From the NCBI GenBank assembly GCA_003255065.1, contig QAOA01001448.1:576825-640824 (forward strand): 64,000 bases of DNA, read 5' to 3'. Position numbers and translations under genes: made by a program. Origin of the DNA: Cercis canadensis (lineage: Eukaryota > Streptophyta > Magnoliopsida > Fabales > Fabaceae). The notes beneath the pieces were generated by a model. That model had not been told where the DNA came from and did not search any database. It saw only the letters and a list, made by a program, of their open reading frames with translations. Positions 1-11,143 of this stretch are shown piece after piece (the first letter of the stretch is position 1; each line of letters begins with the position of its first letter).

Positions 1-936
1 AATTGGTTTTGAATCATTGAGTGGAAATTAGGTATAACAGTGCTAACATCTGATTTTCGTTTGAGAAGGAAGATCACCATGTAACCCGAGTGCAATCATC
101 AATTAGAGATACAAACCAACGAGCCCTAGAAATATTAGGTATAGTAGAAGGACCCCATATGTCACTATGAATTAGATGGAAAGGATGGGAACTTCTTTTA
201 TTGCTGATAGGAAAGATACACGAGTATGTTTTGCTAATTCACAAATATCACAATGAAACTCAGAAATATCTAGTCCTTGAAACAACTTAGGGAACATGAC
301 TTTTAAAACACGAAAGGATGGATGACCTAGGCGAAGATGATACAGCCAAATGGTATCTTTATTTGAGGAACTAAGGAAAGATAAAGACAAGTGGCTTCTA
401 GTTTTCTTAGATGGTTCAAGATAATAAAGGTCGTTCCTTTCCTTAGCAAGTCCAATCCTCCTCCCCGAGACCTGTTCCTGAAAAACACAATAAGAAGGGA
501 AGAAAACAGCATAACATTTAAGATCATGGCTAAGTTTTTGAATGGAAACAAGGCTGGCCAATAGTTTAGGTACATGGAGGACATTTTTTAGGATAAGGGT
601 AGGTGTGATATGTATATCTCCAAACCCAGCAACAGTAGCTAAGGAGCCATTCGCCACCACAATTTTCCTGCTACTTGGGCATGGGGTATAGGTGTGAAAA
701 AGTTGAGATGTGGGGGTCATATGGTCTGTGGCACCCGAATCTATTATCCAAAAATTGTCAGAAATTTTTTCTGAGGCATTCAAGCAAAATGGGAATGAAG
801 ATTTACCGAAAAGAACCAGAGAACAAGCTCCATAAGGTTTCTCAAGAGACCCTAACAAGCTTCTTAGCTGCTCAATTTCTTCACCATTGAACCCTCCTGT
901 TATAGGGTTTCCCTCAGTTTTGGACTGCTCTGCCAT
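1..936 (-). pseudogene. copia pol fragment: protease, GAG-pre-integrase and integrase start
   Basis: The frame from 936 to 172 carries WIIDSGATDHM, the aspartic protease active site of copia polyproteins. After it comes a GAG-pre-integrase segment with the zinc-binding pattern LGHPSFRVL followed by CDICELAKHTR (HHCC type). The frame ends at a stop at 172. Beyond it, other frames still show the integrase-core residues HSDIWGP and IDDCTRVTW, which supports a frameshifted continuation to the window edge. The element is decayed, and no intact polyprotein can be read. Confidence 0.85.
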
Positions 937-1110
937 ATGTGCTTGTGGTCTCTGCTGCCCCTCATGGTTTCCACACTCTCGGCTTGGTGGCTTACCATTC
1001 AGCTTCCAACACTTTTCTTTTGTGTGTCTTGGTTTCTTGCAATAGGTGCACCAGAGATTGTCCTTGCTCTCCTTCCACGAGTATTTGGACAGATCCCGCT
1101 TTCCTTTCCC

Positions 1111-1814
1111 CTAATGGGCTGTTTTTGTTGCTAGGGCTGATCCATCCACAGTTTGTGGTTCAAGCATAATGTTCCTTCGGCTTTCTTCTGCTCGAATTAA
1201 TGAAATTGTCTCTTCTAGAGACGGTGTGTCCTCCTTGCCAAGGATTTGAATCCTGACCTGATCATATTCAGGGTTCAGTCCAGCCAAAAAATCATAGACA
1301 CAGTCTCTTTCCATGAAGTTCATCAAAATGGCAGCATCTTCAGGGCATTTCATCTCAAAGACTCGATAATGATCGAGCTCTTGCCATAGGTTTTGCAGCA
1401 GGTTTGCATATTCTGTGACAGGTTTGTTTCCTTGCTTAGTAGCTGCAGTTTTGATCTTGATCTCGTACATTTGAGCAGCATCTCGGGCCTTTGAATATGT
1501 ACGATGAATAAAGTCCCAAATTTCCTTTGCTGTAGACATGAACATGCATATATCACTAATCATGGGTTCCATGGAGTCCCATAGCCAAGACATTATCATG
1601 GAATCCTCCTCATCCCATGCTTCGAATTTCGGATCATTCTTTGCTGGTCTTGTTCCAAGAAGATGGCTAGTCTTCCTTTGCCTTTGAGGTATGTGAGAAC
1701 AAATTGAGACCATTTGAGGTAGTTCTTCCCATTGAGCCTATAGGAGGCCTGAATATTCTGCAACTCTCCAATTTTTTTAACAGAATTGGATTCCTCAGAA
1801 TTAGAGGTTGACAT
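1111..1814 (-). pseudogene. copia gag (UBN2-type), frameshifted
   Basis: Two overlapping minus-strand frames together make one gag protein. The first (1814-1596) holds YRLNGKNYLKWSQFVLTYLKGKGRL, shown here only as a description of a typical copia gag N-terminus; the second (1713-1111) carries the body with WDEEDSMIMSWLWDSM and ESRRNIML. A shift near 1650-1710 separates them. A CCHC zinc knuckle (CTYCKKPRHTKEKC) follows at about 990-1060 in another frame. Gag would package element RNA into virus-like particles; this copy is broken. Confidence 0.8.
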
Positions 1815-1927
1815 GATGAAGGAAGGAAATTTGCAGCAATTAAGGCTGTCTAATCAGAAAGTAGGAATAAGAAATGGTGACAGCCATGAAGGCTGTGCAA
1901 GTAGAATCCCTAGGAAAGCCCTAGGGA

Positions 1928-1937
1928 TCTGATACCA
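1928..1937 (-). other. Primer-binding site of the copia element
   Basis: On the minus strand the sequence is TGGTATCAGA, the standard plant copia primer-binding site complementary to the 3' end of initiator tRNA-Met. It starts 2-3 bases inside the LTR end, as expected. Confidence 0.8.
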
Positions 1938-1939
1938 CG

Positions 1940-2192
1940 TAACAAATACGGGAGGAAAACTTCTGAATTTCTTATTCAGTAAGTTGATGATACATGGTGT
2001 TATATAGAAGATTACAAGAGGAAAATCAGTAACTAAATTACTCTAAAATAGGAAACTATACTATCTACCCGAATCCCCCCATTTAAGGGATTTAATCTCT
2101 ATCTAATTTTAAACTCTATGTAATCACATCCCTTAATTTAAGGGATTTCAAATTAATTCCTAATTTATTTACAACCTATTTACATCTTGACA
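1940..2192 (-). repeat. 5' LTR of the copia element
   Basis: The right boundary is clear: on the minus strand the LTR begins TGTCAAGATG at 2192, followed outward on the plus strand by GTTAT as a possible target-site duplication. The left end is read as about 1940, next to the primer-binding site. The LTR is about 250 bp, AT-rich, with a TATATAA box on the minus strand near 2000. The partner LTR is outside the window, so insertion age cannot be estimated here. Confidence 0.7.
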
Positions 2193-2814
2193 GTTATATC
2201 ATATATAATATTAAAAATATGTTTTTATACATCAATTAATTTACTGTTTACATACTCAAAGTCTCAAATTCAACCAAAAAAAATATACATTCAGTATAGA
2301 AAATAGAAATCCAATACTTCATGTAGCCTTACACAGGATAAAATAGAACAAATTAATATAACAAAATAGGGTACCCAAGCATACCAGTACCAGATGCAGA
2401 TACAGCTTGAGTTTTGAGCTACCTGTGCTTCATACCAAAGGTATGGCATTCGCACTTTAGTCACTTGAACATACTCAGGCTTATCATGCAACATGCAGCA
2501 TGATTGCACTTCGAGTTAGATTATTATGGTCCGATTCCCCACTATTTATTTATAGCAAAGATGGGGAGAAATTGACAAGAAATATGGTAGCTTATATAAT
2601 TTATAATACTCCTAAAGAATACAAGAATTCAAACTCACTCCCAGATTATATTAACTGTTGAATGAAAAGTCTAAAAGTGAGACTTGTACTCCTCCTCCCA
2701 AAAACAGAGAAAGAGACTTGGTTAGAACCAATAAATATTGACCTAATGTCGTAATTTTAGCATAAGTAATAGTTAAAGGTTAATATGTCCAAGTTACTCA
2801 ACATGTTGGCTTAC
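2193..2814. other. AT-rich interval, probably SOQ1 intron 4
   Basis: No further SOQ1 exon is recognisable between the donor after exon 4 and the copia LTR. The minus-strand open frame at 2291-2509 resembles no SOQ1 domain and has intron-like composition. Confidence 0.5.
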
Positions 2815-4857
2815 ATTGACAATGGTAAACCAGCGGCAGATAGATTTGCATCAACCTTTATACGATCAGCACTAGATGCAACAGCAACTTTAAGGCCTTT
2901 GCTTTTACACTGTTATATGGTAGCATGTCCTTTTTCAGTCACTTGATGAAGCAGCAAGGTGGTCAAATCATGTCAATGATGATTGTCTTACATACCAGAG
3001 AAATGAGTTCAAGGGCACCAGGGAATCCTATTCCAGCATCTGGTTTTGCATACTAAGAGAAGTGGGAATACTTTAGCCAATATTACGAGTAAAGGGAGAA
3101 AAGAAGTAGCATAAAGTGAAATACAAATTGCTTACCTTGTCTAAATATATTTCAAAGAACCTCTTTTTTGCAGCTTCAGGGTCAAATCCTTTAACTCCCT
3201 TAACAGAGGCAACACCTCCCAAAAAGTTTGCTTCGCCTATGTATTGAAGCAAGTAGTGAATAATAGATTAGACAGAAGGCTTTCTATTCAAACTAAGCAA
3301 CTCAGTAAAGCAAATGAAGTTAGCAAAGAACATGTTACATCAAAGCAAACACCTCCCAAACAGTTTGCTTTGCCTATGTGTTGAAGCAAGTAGTGAATAA
3401 TAGATTAGACAGAAGGATTTCTATTCAAACTAAGCAACTCTGTAAAGCAAATGAAGTTAGCCAAGAACACATTACATCTAAGCAAACAAGAATGAAACAA
3501 GACTAATTTTGTAGAAAAACAAGTAAAAGACATTCTTTTCTTCATGTTGCAACCAGTATGCAGCTAAGGAAATAAAAAGGAACAGATATTTGAGAAAGAG
3601 AAAGTATTTTTTTATTTATATAATAAACTATTTTCATTCCATTCCATTTCCATTCAAGGCCTCAGTTTCATTATTAAAAAGTCCAATCAAGCACAATTAA
3701 GTAGCTATTTTCTTCTTAGCATACGCTCAATCAGAGCGCATTTGAATATCCAACTTCAATAATTTAAGAAAATGGTACAAACATCAAATTATAAAAGATA
3801 TCATCTCTGCTACCAGCAAAGAAGGCACTGCACTAAATTTCCATGTCCCTTTTTCCTTCCAGAATTTATCAACATATTCTAATTTGGTAGTATTTGATCA
3901 CAAAATTAATTAATTAAACTTTTATTGCAATTAATATGTTGGGTTACAAGCTGCATATTTTTTATTTTTTTCAAATTAAGTACTACTATTTTAATATGTA
4001 CTCATTTTTTTCCTTCAATCTACCATCACTTTCAATATTTCCTTTGTGTTCTCCTCTCACGCAGTCGTTAACAATATAATGAGAACATAACGATAAACCA
4101 CGAAATTGCTACTATGTTTCAATTCCAGCAAATATTTAGCTCAATATGTATCAACTTTCCAATTATCATATAGAATTGTCAACAACTTATCCGGATTAGA
4201 AACGGAACACTTATTGGCTATGGTAACCATTCTTATTTGCAGAGCACAATGTTAGCGGAAAGCACAAAATCATTCTCAGAAATTCCGGTTATACTCCACT
4301 TGGCCTTCCATTATCGTTAATCACAACATCATGGAAACTAGGGAATGAACACAGAAACAGAAAGCAGGATTACTACCGAGTCATGATTAACTAAGCTGAC
4401 CATTAGCTTACCTTGTCAAGAGGAGAGAAAGAAACCGAAAGAGAAAAGCGCATAACAGTTCAGGAACTATAAAACTCAAAAATCGAAACCCTAGAGGCGT
4501 ACCAGTTCCCATGAATGGCACAAAATCGTCGACAGTTACTTGGACTCCCATCTCGGCGAACACATCGACGGCCGCTCTTCTAGAAAGTTCTTCGCTGTTG
4601 CAGAGCACACCGTCCATGTCGAACAACACTGCGGACACCTTCCCCCACTCCTTTCCAGAAGATTTTTCCCCAACATTCTTCTCTTCCACTTCCACGCAAG
4701 CTTTCACCACCAATCTTCGCGAGAAAACGAGGCGTTTCGATCGGTATTGAAAAAGATGAGTTGGAAGTGAAATAGATTTCAGTGCTTTTAGATTGGAAGA
4801 GAGGAAGAAGGCCGATACGGGGCGTGATATAGAGGAGTGAGATGTTTGCAAGGCCAT
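2815..4857 (-). CDS. SOQ1: SUPPRESSOR OF QUENCHING 1, chloroplastic (5' four exons; partial)
   Basis: SOQ1 is a thylakoid protein with a stromal HAD-type phosphatase domain and lumenal thioredoxin-like and NHL domains. In Arabidopsis it prevents a slow form of non-photochemical quenching (qH) in the antenna. Exons on the minus strand: 4503-4857, 3136-3236, 2996-3052 and 2815-2909, all with GT-AG introns and matching phases. The start at 4857 begins MALQTSHSS; the open frame upstream begins only at a TTG. Residues 1 to about 65 are a Ser- and basic-rich transit peptide. HAD motif I (FDMDGVLCNSEE) is at residues 79-90, then DDFVPFMGTG. Exon 2 gives GGVASVKGVKGFDPEAA, exon 3 GIGFPGALEL, and exon 4 motif II VAVASSADRIKVDANL. 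The thioredoxin and NHL parts must lie left of the window beyond the copia insertion. Whether the gene is still expressed through that insertion cannot be judged here. Confidence 0.88.
3211..3485. repeat. Tandem duplication (2 x about 137 bp) over SOQ1 exon 2 acceptor
   Basis: The segment from 3211 (AACACCTCCC) to about 3347 is repeated almost exactly at 3348-3485, with about ten differences. It spans the last part of SOQ1 intron 1 and the first 26 bases of exon 2, including the 3' splice site. The second copy lies inside intron 1 and carries a decoy acceptor followed by a short exon-like stretch. Confidence 0.9.
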
Positions 4858-5760
4858 GGCCAAGCCGAAGCGCAACAGAACTAAACTGTGTTTGAGAGTG
4901 GTGGCGGGGAGATGGTTTTCATATAATTTGTCTTAACCCAAGACTGCCCTTGGTGTTCTTCTAAAACGTCTATCGGTCTATGGCTATTGCGTTTTTGCTC
5001 AGCAACCTCCTAGTGGTTTATTTGTCTTTCTGAAATTTGTTTATGGTTTCGATGGTAGTAGAAATGTCAGGGGTACATTATCCACTTCGTGAATCGTGAC
5101 CACACCATTTTTATTTATTTTAATTTCCTTTTTGTTTTTAGGGTGCATATTTTTCCCTATGATATTTCCTCCCTTATTTCTGTAGAATTCTGTCCTCTGC
5201 AATTTTTTTTTTTAATCGTTTGGTAGTCCTTTCTTTTCTTGCCAAAAAAAAATATAGGTGCCACTGTTTTCTAGTTTGGGTTGCTTATACTGTAGGGTAA
5301 GGAGCTAAGGAGCTGGGCCTTAATTTGTTCAATACACATGTTAAAACTAAATCAAAAAACTGAGCCCACAGCTGAAATGATATTGATAAATTCATTTTGT
5401 TAAATTAAATATTACTTTTCTGGTTTTGAAATTTACCCGTGTTTTTAGTTTTGTATTTAAAAAAGTGGACTTCTTTAATTGAGTCCTCTCCATGTGAGAT
5501 TCCTTTTATGATTGTCCTTTTTTTTAGATTTTAATATTTTATTTAATGAACCTTCAAAATATTTGGGATAATTATTGAAAGTATATTTCTTAGGGTTAAA
5601 AAAATATATACTCTGTTTAGGATTAATTATCATCGTACCATTTTTTAGGATTAACAATTCTCAAGTTATCTATCAAAACAAAAATCAAACTCCAATCAAA
5701 GAACATTACAAGATAATCATTTATGCTTATATATAGTTGGGAGCATACTATATACTTCAT
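4385..5760. repeat. Segmental duplication, copy A part 1
   Basis: This block covers SOQ1 exon 1, its promoter and the upstream spacer. It matches 12838-14430 in the same orientation at high identity (about 90% or more by eye over the first kilobase). The match resumes at 8840-10125 versus 14450-14970. The ARID/HMG gene lies between these two parts in copy A and is absent from copy B. Confidence 0.9.
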
Positions 5761-5939
5761 CTCCCCCACTCCCCCAACCAAAAAGAATAAAAAAAGATTC
5801 TGCTAGGAGCTCAGTTTGGGTGAATATTTACACTATGATAAAACGCTACTTTCAACTTTTCTTCCATAAAAAAGAGGTAAAAGACCCAAAAGACCCACTG
5901 ATCTCCATAGTCCATAGCCTTTAGTCTATAACTCCCAAA

Positions 5940-8732
5940 TTACATGTTATGTGGACTATAAAAATTCCAATCAAGGGAATCTTCTGATGCTTTCTGAGCC
6001 TTGATAAGAGCTAAGTCCATTAATGTATTATTGGGAACAAGGAGACTCTCTGCATCAGGTTGCGGAGATACGTGGTAGTCACCATCACCATCACCATTTA
6101 AACTACATATCTTCCCAGCCATGGCATTTTGCAATCTAAAAGCATTCATCTCTTCCATATATCTTTCCTTGTCCTTGATGCTTAACTCGAAGTACCGCTG
6201 CAAGAAAGGTAATGAGTATGAAATTCAAAATGGGAGAAGAATAAAATATAGACTTCCAAATAACGTACCTGTCTCTCTATCTCAGAGATGTTCCTCCATT
6301 TATCAATGGCCAATTCTCGGGCACTTGAGCCATCCGAAAGCTTACCGGTTTTTTTTAACCTTGTGCATTCTTCCTTCAGAAAAATCTGATAACAATTCCT
6401 TGGTCCAATTGGAGGACCTGGACGTTTCTTCATTTCATTTTCATTTGGGGATGTCAGTAGCAACAGTGTCTGTTCTAAAGACCCTGCTTTAAATTGCAAT
6501 TGCATAAGAAGGCACCTTCTTTAGATTCACAACTTTGTCTCTCACCGAAAAAGGCATTCAACAAAAGAGACCTAATGACCATGTTAATAAGTAACAGCAA
6601 ATGACTTGCCAAAAGCATCATATCTACTCGGAAAAGAAACTTTCAGTGTGAAAAGAGAAAAGCAGAAGATGTCGATCAAGAATTGAGAGAAACTTTTGCA
6701 GCCCCATTATAAAATAAGACTGGTATTTACTTTCAAGAACTGGATCAGAACAGTATATATAGATCTATGAAAATTTCATGGAACATAGTGAATATATCAA
6801 AGAAAGTTACATAATTTCGCCCCTTAGAGTACATATTCATAGGTTCTTTACATACATAAGGGAGGAAAATTTTAGCATACATATTAGTGACATAACCAAA
6901 AAGAGCCTGCACACTTATCGACCTCCTTTATCATCTTTCAACCCACCTAGACAAACCCCTCGAGTCCTTGTTAATCCCAATGAGGAGACACTACCTAGAA
7001 CAAAACCATTTGGCCTCCACAATACCCATTTTCGAGCACAAACTCAGAACTCATGATTGGTGTCTAATGACATGAACTTGGTTCCACTAAAGTAAATAAA
7101 AGTGACAAACCTGTCATTGAGCAAGACGTGTCCTTGCTAGAATTCCGCCTGTTCTTTGAACTACGCCCTGTATGCGTTAGGGGACCTTTAATAAAGAATT
7201 AAAGGGGAAAAAAAGTACTCCTTTGACATGAAAAAAAAATGTATCTAGATCATCAACCTGAGGTTCCTTGAGCTCCAACTAGCTTTGTAGGACTCTTACT
7301 GCAGTACGCTTCCTCAATCTTGTAAAGCAAATTTACATAGAGCTTTTCAAGTTGAGCAGGTAGCTTCACATTATTTTCGCCTTCCAATTTTAAGGCAGAG
7401 ACTAGTTCATCCCATTTCCCGTCTTTGCTAACCTGAAAACATTTCGCTAGTAACAATCATATATACTATTTTTTTATTTTTAAACTTATTTTCCAATATG
7501 AATGTCACCATTTATGAAAGAGTTCAATATATCAAAATTGTTAAAAAATGACATCTTGGTATCGACTATCCCAAGTCCCAACTATTTTATTAAAATAGCA
7601 CATTTTAGAAAATATACAATGTCATCTAAATAACTAGCATCAGATGAATAAACTTGATACAAACAAAAAAGCCAACACATCCATACAAAAACACAATTGA
7701 ATTTCATGTGCACGCGCACACACTGACCCACACATTGGTCAGTGTTAATTAAGGGGCAAGATATATACCTGATGATATCCTCCTCTTCGGGTCACCTCCA
7801 AGTAAAATAGGTACAGGTCCAGCACTTGTGGTCGAACATCGAAACTGCACGTAAATTTTTTGGGAAAAAAAAAAAGAAAAAGCATGGTTAGATTGATCTT
7901 CTTGATCAATTTTGTCCAAAGAAATTCTTTTACAAACGAAGTGTGAACTGCAATTATTTGTCTTCTTTTTTTACGATATGTAACTTAATAAATATACTAC
8001 TCTTGAAATGGAAGAGTATCTTGTATATTACTATTTACTTGCACAGGCTCCACCAGCATTTTTTGCATGCAAAATAGAAGTTTCAGAAAATTTTCATTGA
8101 AGCCCACGATGTGCTAAGTCAAGTGAAGAGATGCAAGTAACTTCCCTCTTCAACAATTTCAGAAACTAAACCAACAAGATAGGGAATAAACACAAAAAAA
8201 CTCAGACTTTTTTGCATGCATGCAACTTCCAAGCAACAAAACAGAGTAAAAAGAGAACACCAACGAATTCTCTCCCGAATACTGAAATTTCAACCATTAT
8301 CATAAATATAGACAGAAAAACATAGGAAAAACGAAAAAATGAAGCAAAATTGACAAAAGTAAACACATGTAAGGACACTGTAAATTGAAAACTCAAGCTA
8401 GAGTAGACTTCAAGGACTCCAACAACTCACTAAGTTTCTTGTGGAAAAACAAAGGAAAAATGAAAAATGGGGAAAAAATGACAAAGAAGTAAAAAAGGAC
8501 TCTGCAAGCAGAAAACTCACACTAGACTGAAGCCAGAGGACTCCAATAACTCTTTGAGTTTCTTGTAAAAACTCTCTGAGTCGTCCAACGAACACTGTTT
8601 ACCATGGGATGAGAGAGTGCTACTGATAGCATTGGCATTTGAGGGAACAAGGCTCTCAGAGGCCTTGATTCCAGTCTCTGGAACTTTCCTCTGCATGTTT
8701 GAGGAACTCCTAAAGACCTCACACAAACACAT
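5940..8732 (-). CDS. ARID and HMG-box DNA-binding protein (HMGB9/10/11/15 type)
   Basis: The plant ARID-HMG family consists of nuclear proteins that bind AT-rich DNA through an ARID domain and bend it with one HMG box; HMGB15 acts in pollen. Exons on the minus strand: 8521-8732, 7769-7844, 7258-7432, 7111-7185, 6269-6483 and 5940-6197, summing to 1011 bases (336 aa). The ARID domain spans exons 1-3: FYKKLKELLESSG, DVRPQVLDLYLFYLEVTRRGG and KWDELVSALKL. A basic linker (RSSKNRRNSSK) follows in exon 4. The HMG box is in exons 5-6, with RPGPPIGPRNCYQIFLKEE and DKWRNISEIERQRYFELS. The C-terminus ends FYSPHNM. The start at 8732 gives MCLCEVFRSS; a second Met 12 codons later is possible. Copy B of the surrounding duplication lacks this gene. 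Exact orthology to one Arabidopsis HMGB gene was not resolved. Confidence 0.82.
8333..8570. repeat. Tandem partial duplication of exon 1 of the ARID/HMG gene
   Basis: About 8455-8570 (3' half of exon 1 plus the start of intron 1) is repeated in diverged form at about 8333-8450, inside intron 1. On the minus strand the extra copy still reads KKLSELLES, against KKLKELLES in the real exon. Its splice donor is changed from GTGAGT to a sequence starting TT, so it should not be used as an exon. Confidence 0.7.
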
Positions 8733-9262
8733 AGAATTCGTTTCTCCAGGTTTTTATACGGGGGCCTAGCGCAACACATGGTGACAGCTATTCAAGTTAC
8801 AGGTTACGTGGCCTGTGCTTAAAAAAGAAAAAGAAATAACGTTTCTTAGTCCTTAATGATGATATTAGAAATCAATACAATAGGTTCAAATAAAAAAAAT
8901 CAATAAAATGGTCCGCCTTTTAAATTATACTAATCAACTTACTTTCAAATTAAGCAATTTCTTATAACTAAAGAAAAGCAAACAACTTCATTTGGGTTAA
9001 AATTGCATGAGACCACTTCAAATAAATAAATAAATATATATATATATATAAAGTACTTCATAAAAAAATGTAGAATATAATAAAAATAATTTATTGAGAT
9101 ACTATTAGAAATTTCCGATAGCAAATGTGTAGTTATTGAATATAATTAAGTTAAAAAATGTTTTTAAAAAATGCAAAGAAATTCATAATCAAAAGGTTCC
9201 ATACATGTAAATTTTGCATTTGAATTTAAAGTTATAGTCAAAATTATCAAAGTTGCATACAT

Positions 9263-9581
9263 CTCACCTAAAAAAAAAAAAAAAGTTGCTGATGAGTACC
9301 AAGCAGACGCTTAGATCTGAGCCTCGGACCATCCAAGGGGTCGGGGCTCCCGGATTCGACCCACACAAACGGACAGTACACCAAAAGGCGCCGCTCATCC
9401 AATATGGTGCTCAGGTACTTTTTTGCACTTATTACCCTATAATCTATACCCCGTACTTAGCTAACTTGAGCTTGAGAGGGTCACCTTCGGATCCAATCCG
9501 ATCGTGACTTCTTGCTGGTACTGAGGATTCGACCCGACTCTGCACCCAGGATTTACTCCGGATCACTCCTCAATACCAACA
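9263..9581 (-). mobile_element. SINE-like retroposon with 11-bp target-site duplication
   Basis: A 319-bp insertion is flanked by GTTGCATACAT (9252-9262) and GTTGCATATAT (9582-9592), an 11-bp direct repeat with one mismatch. The same site in copy B (near 14818) has only one such word. On the minus strand the element starts TGTTGGTATTGAGG, contains GGGTCGAATCC twice, which resembles a tRNA box B (GGTTCGANTCC), and ends in a run of about 16 T followed by AGGTGAG. A terminal T-run occurs in some plant SINE families. No coding capacity is visible. Confidence 0.6.
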
Positions 9582-9645
9582 GTTGCATATATAATTAGTT
9601 CTCTATTCAACCATAAAAAATATGAATCGAGGGTATTTAAAATTT

Positions 9646-10015
9646 GACGAGGGCTATGCTAACCCTCTTAAAAGGGGAGTATTGCTGCCCCACCTCACTT
9701 AGGTAAATTTAGGTGAGATTTATCTAGTAATTTTTGTGTTAATTGCAAAAATCTCAAAAAATTGAGTCACTATTCATTATAAAATACAAGAATAATACGA
9801 TATAGAAAAATGTATCAAGAAATAAATTTTTTAAGTTTACTTTTAGACATGTCTTTCTATATCATGACATTCTTGTATTTTATAAAAAATTATGTATTCT
9901 GTCACAAGGTGACTTAATTTTCTAAAATCTTTGCAAAAACACTAAAATCACCTAGTCCCACTTGATCATACCCAAAACTCCACTCAAAGAGGGTGAGAAT
10001 AGCATGGCCTTCACC
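9646..10015. mobile_element. MITE with 9-bp target-site duplication (Mutator-like)
   Basis: The 370-bp element is flanked by TTAAAATTT at 9637-9645 and 10016-10024. Copy B of the segmental duplication has a single, uninterrupted version of this site near 14868-14880. The ends are imperfect inverted repeats: the left begins GACGAGGGCTATGCTAACCC, and the reverse complement of the right begins GGTGAAGGCCATGCTATTC. A 9-bp duplication is typical of Mutator-like elements. It is non-coding and depends on a transposase elsewhere. A related copy lies near 62350. Confidence 0.75.
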
Positions 10016-11143
10016 TTAAAATTTTTAAGGAAGTTAAACTCTTAAAGTGTGTTTAGAACATATTTTATATAGAAATTATTTCATTTAAAACAAATAGTTC
10101 CCAAATTCTAAATCAGCTATGTAGTTCACAAATTGCTGGATCCTATCACATCTTGAATTTCCTAAGGAAAAAATAAATAAATTTTAAGTGCTTAGTTCAG
10201 CTTTTAGAATGTCCCATAAAACATAAATAGATTGCAAAACATTGAAAAGAGTTGATACTGACATAGTTAACCATATATTTAACTTCTTCACTGTTAAAAT
10301 ATATAAGTTTCAGCTGTCCTAACAGCTAAGTTCTCAAGTTCAGTGATTCTTCGACATGACCAGAAAGCTTCTTCAACTTTATGGCCCAGAGTTGGAACTG
10401 AGAACCTTGCTGCCTTAACCCTAATAATAGAGTTCAATACAAGTTAATGGGGGGGTTCATTCATTGGCCATGTTTCAAGCCTAATGAACTTTGCATAATG
10501 GAGCATTCTACAGAATAGAGAAGTCATTTTCCAACCCTCATCCAACATCTTATGGTTTTGGGTTGAACATTTATTTGACAATCAAACTATCATAGTACCA
10601 TCAACGGATTAAAGATAGGAAAAGAGTAAAGGCGAAAGTGTAAAACAGCATACAGGATTTCATCATGGCGTATCATTACCTTCTTCCTGTTCCAAAGACG
10701 GTTGGTATACACCAAATAACAGATTCCAAATGGCTTTGGGGGAAGCATATTGCATTGCCTGTAAGGTGTGGGAGTCATGCATTATTGCGTGCAAATCAAT
10801 CGTCCCTCCAAAAGATTAACAAGTGAAGATTCAACATGAAAATGCATAATTTGTAATATGCAGTATTTTTCTGTAGTATCATTGTACCTTCCGGTCATTG
10901 AAAGTAAAGACAAGGCAAGAGATAGCAATGGCCAGACTTCCGAATCTCAATGTATCTCGCCGAGAACCCTGCAACCTGCCCATAAATTTTTTCCGCAGCT
11001 TCATGCAATAGTTTTCCAACAGAATCTCTGCTTGTTGCATGGGCAACAAATCACATGACAAATATTCTCATCCTACCAATTACAAGAAGAGGTAAATGGG
11101 AAAACCAGTATTCATCATATTGGAGGATGACAGCAGAATGTTA

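Larger units (their letters stand above)
1..2192 (-). mobile_element. Ty1/copia LTR retrotransposon, 5' part (runs off the left edge)
   Basis: Reading on the minus strand from right to left, one finds a 5' LTR (about 1940-2192), a primer-binding site complementary to initiator tRNA-Met, a gag region (1111-1814), a CCHC zinc knuckle (about 990-1060), the protease motif DSGAT with the GAG-pre-integrase segment (172-936), and the start of the integrase core (1-171). That order (gag, protease, integrase first) is diagnostic of copia elements. Reverse transcriptase, RNase H and the 3' LTR must lie left of the window. The reading frame is broken between 1596 and 1713 and again near 172, so this copy is not autonomous. 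It lies 3' of the last visible SOQ1 exon in the same orientation, most likely inside an intron of that gene. Confidence 0.9.
8840..10125. repeat. Segmental duplication, copy A part 2
   Basis: This interval is the counterpart of 14450-14970. Shared landmarks are TCAATAAAATGG, the AAGCAATTTCTT run, GTTCTCTATTCAACCATAAA and CTTAAAGTGTGTTT. Copy A is longer because it carries a SINE-like element (9263-9581) and a MITE (9646-10015) that are absent from copy B. Confidence 0.85.

Noticed and set aside
2291-2509. Possible fifth SOQ1 exon
   Set aside because: The peptide is Cys/Tyr-rich and does not match the expected HAD continuation after the Ser-Met codons; no matching acceptor phase.
9290-9580. 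True tRNA gene within the SINE-like element
   Set aside because: Box B-like words are present but no complete cloverleaf with a matching acceptor stem could be drawn.
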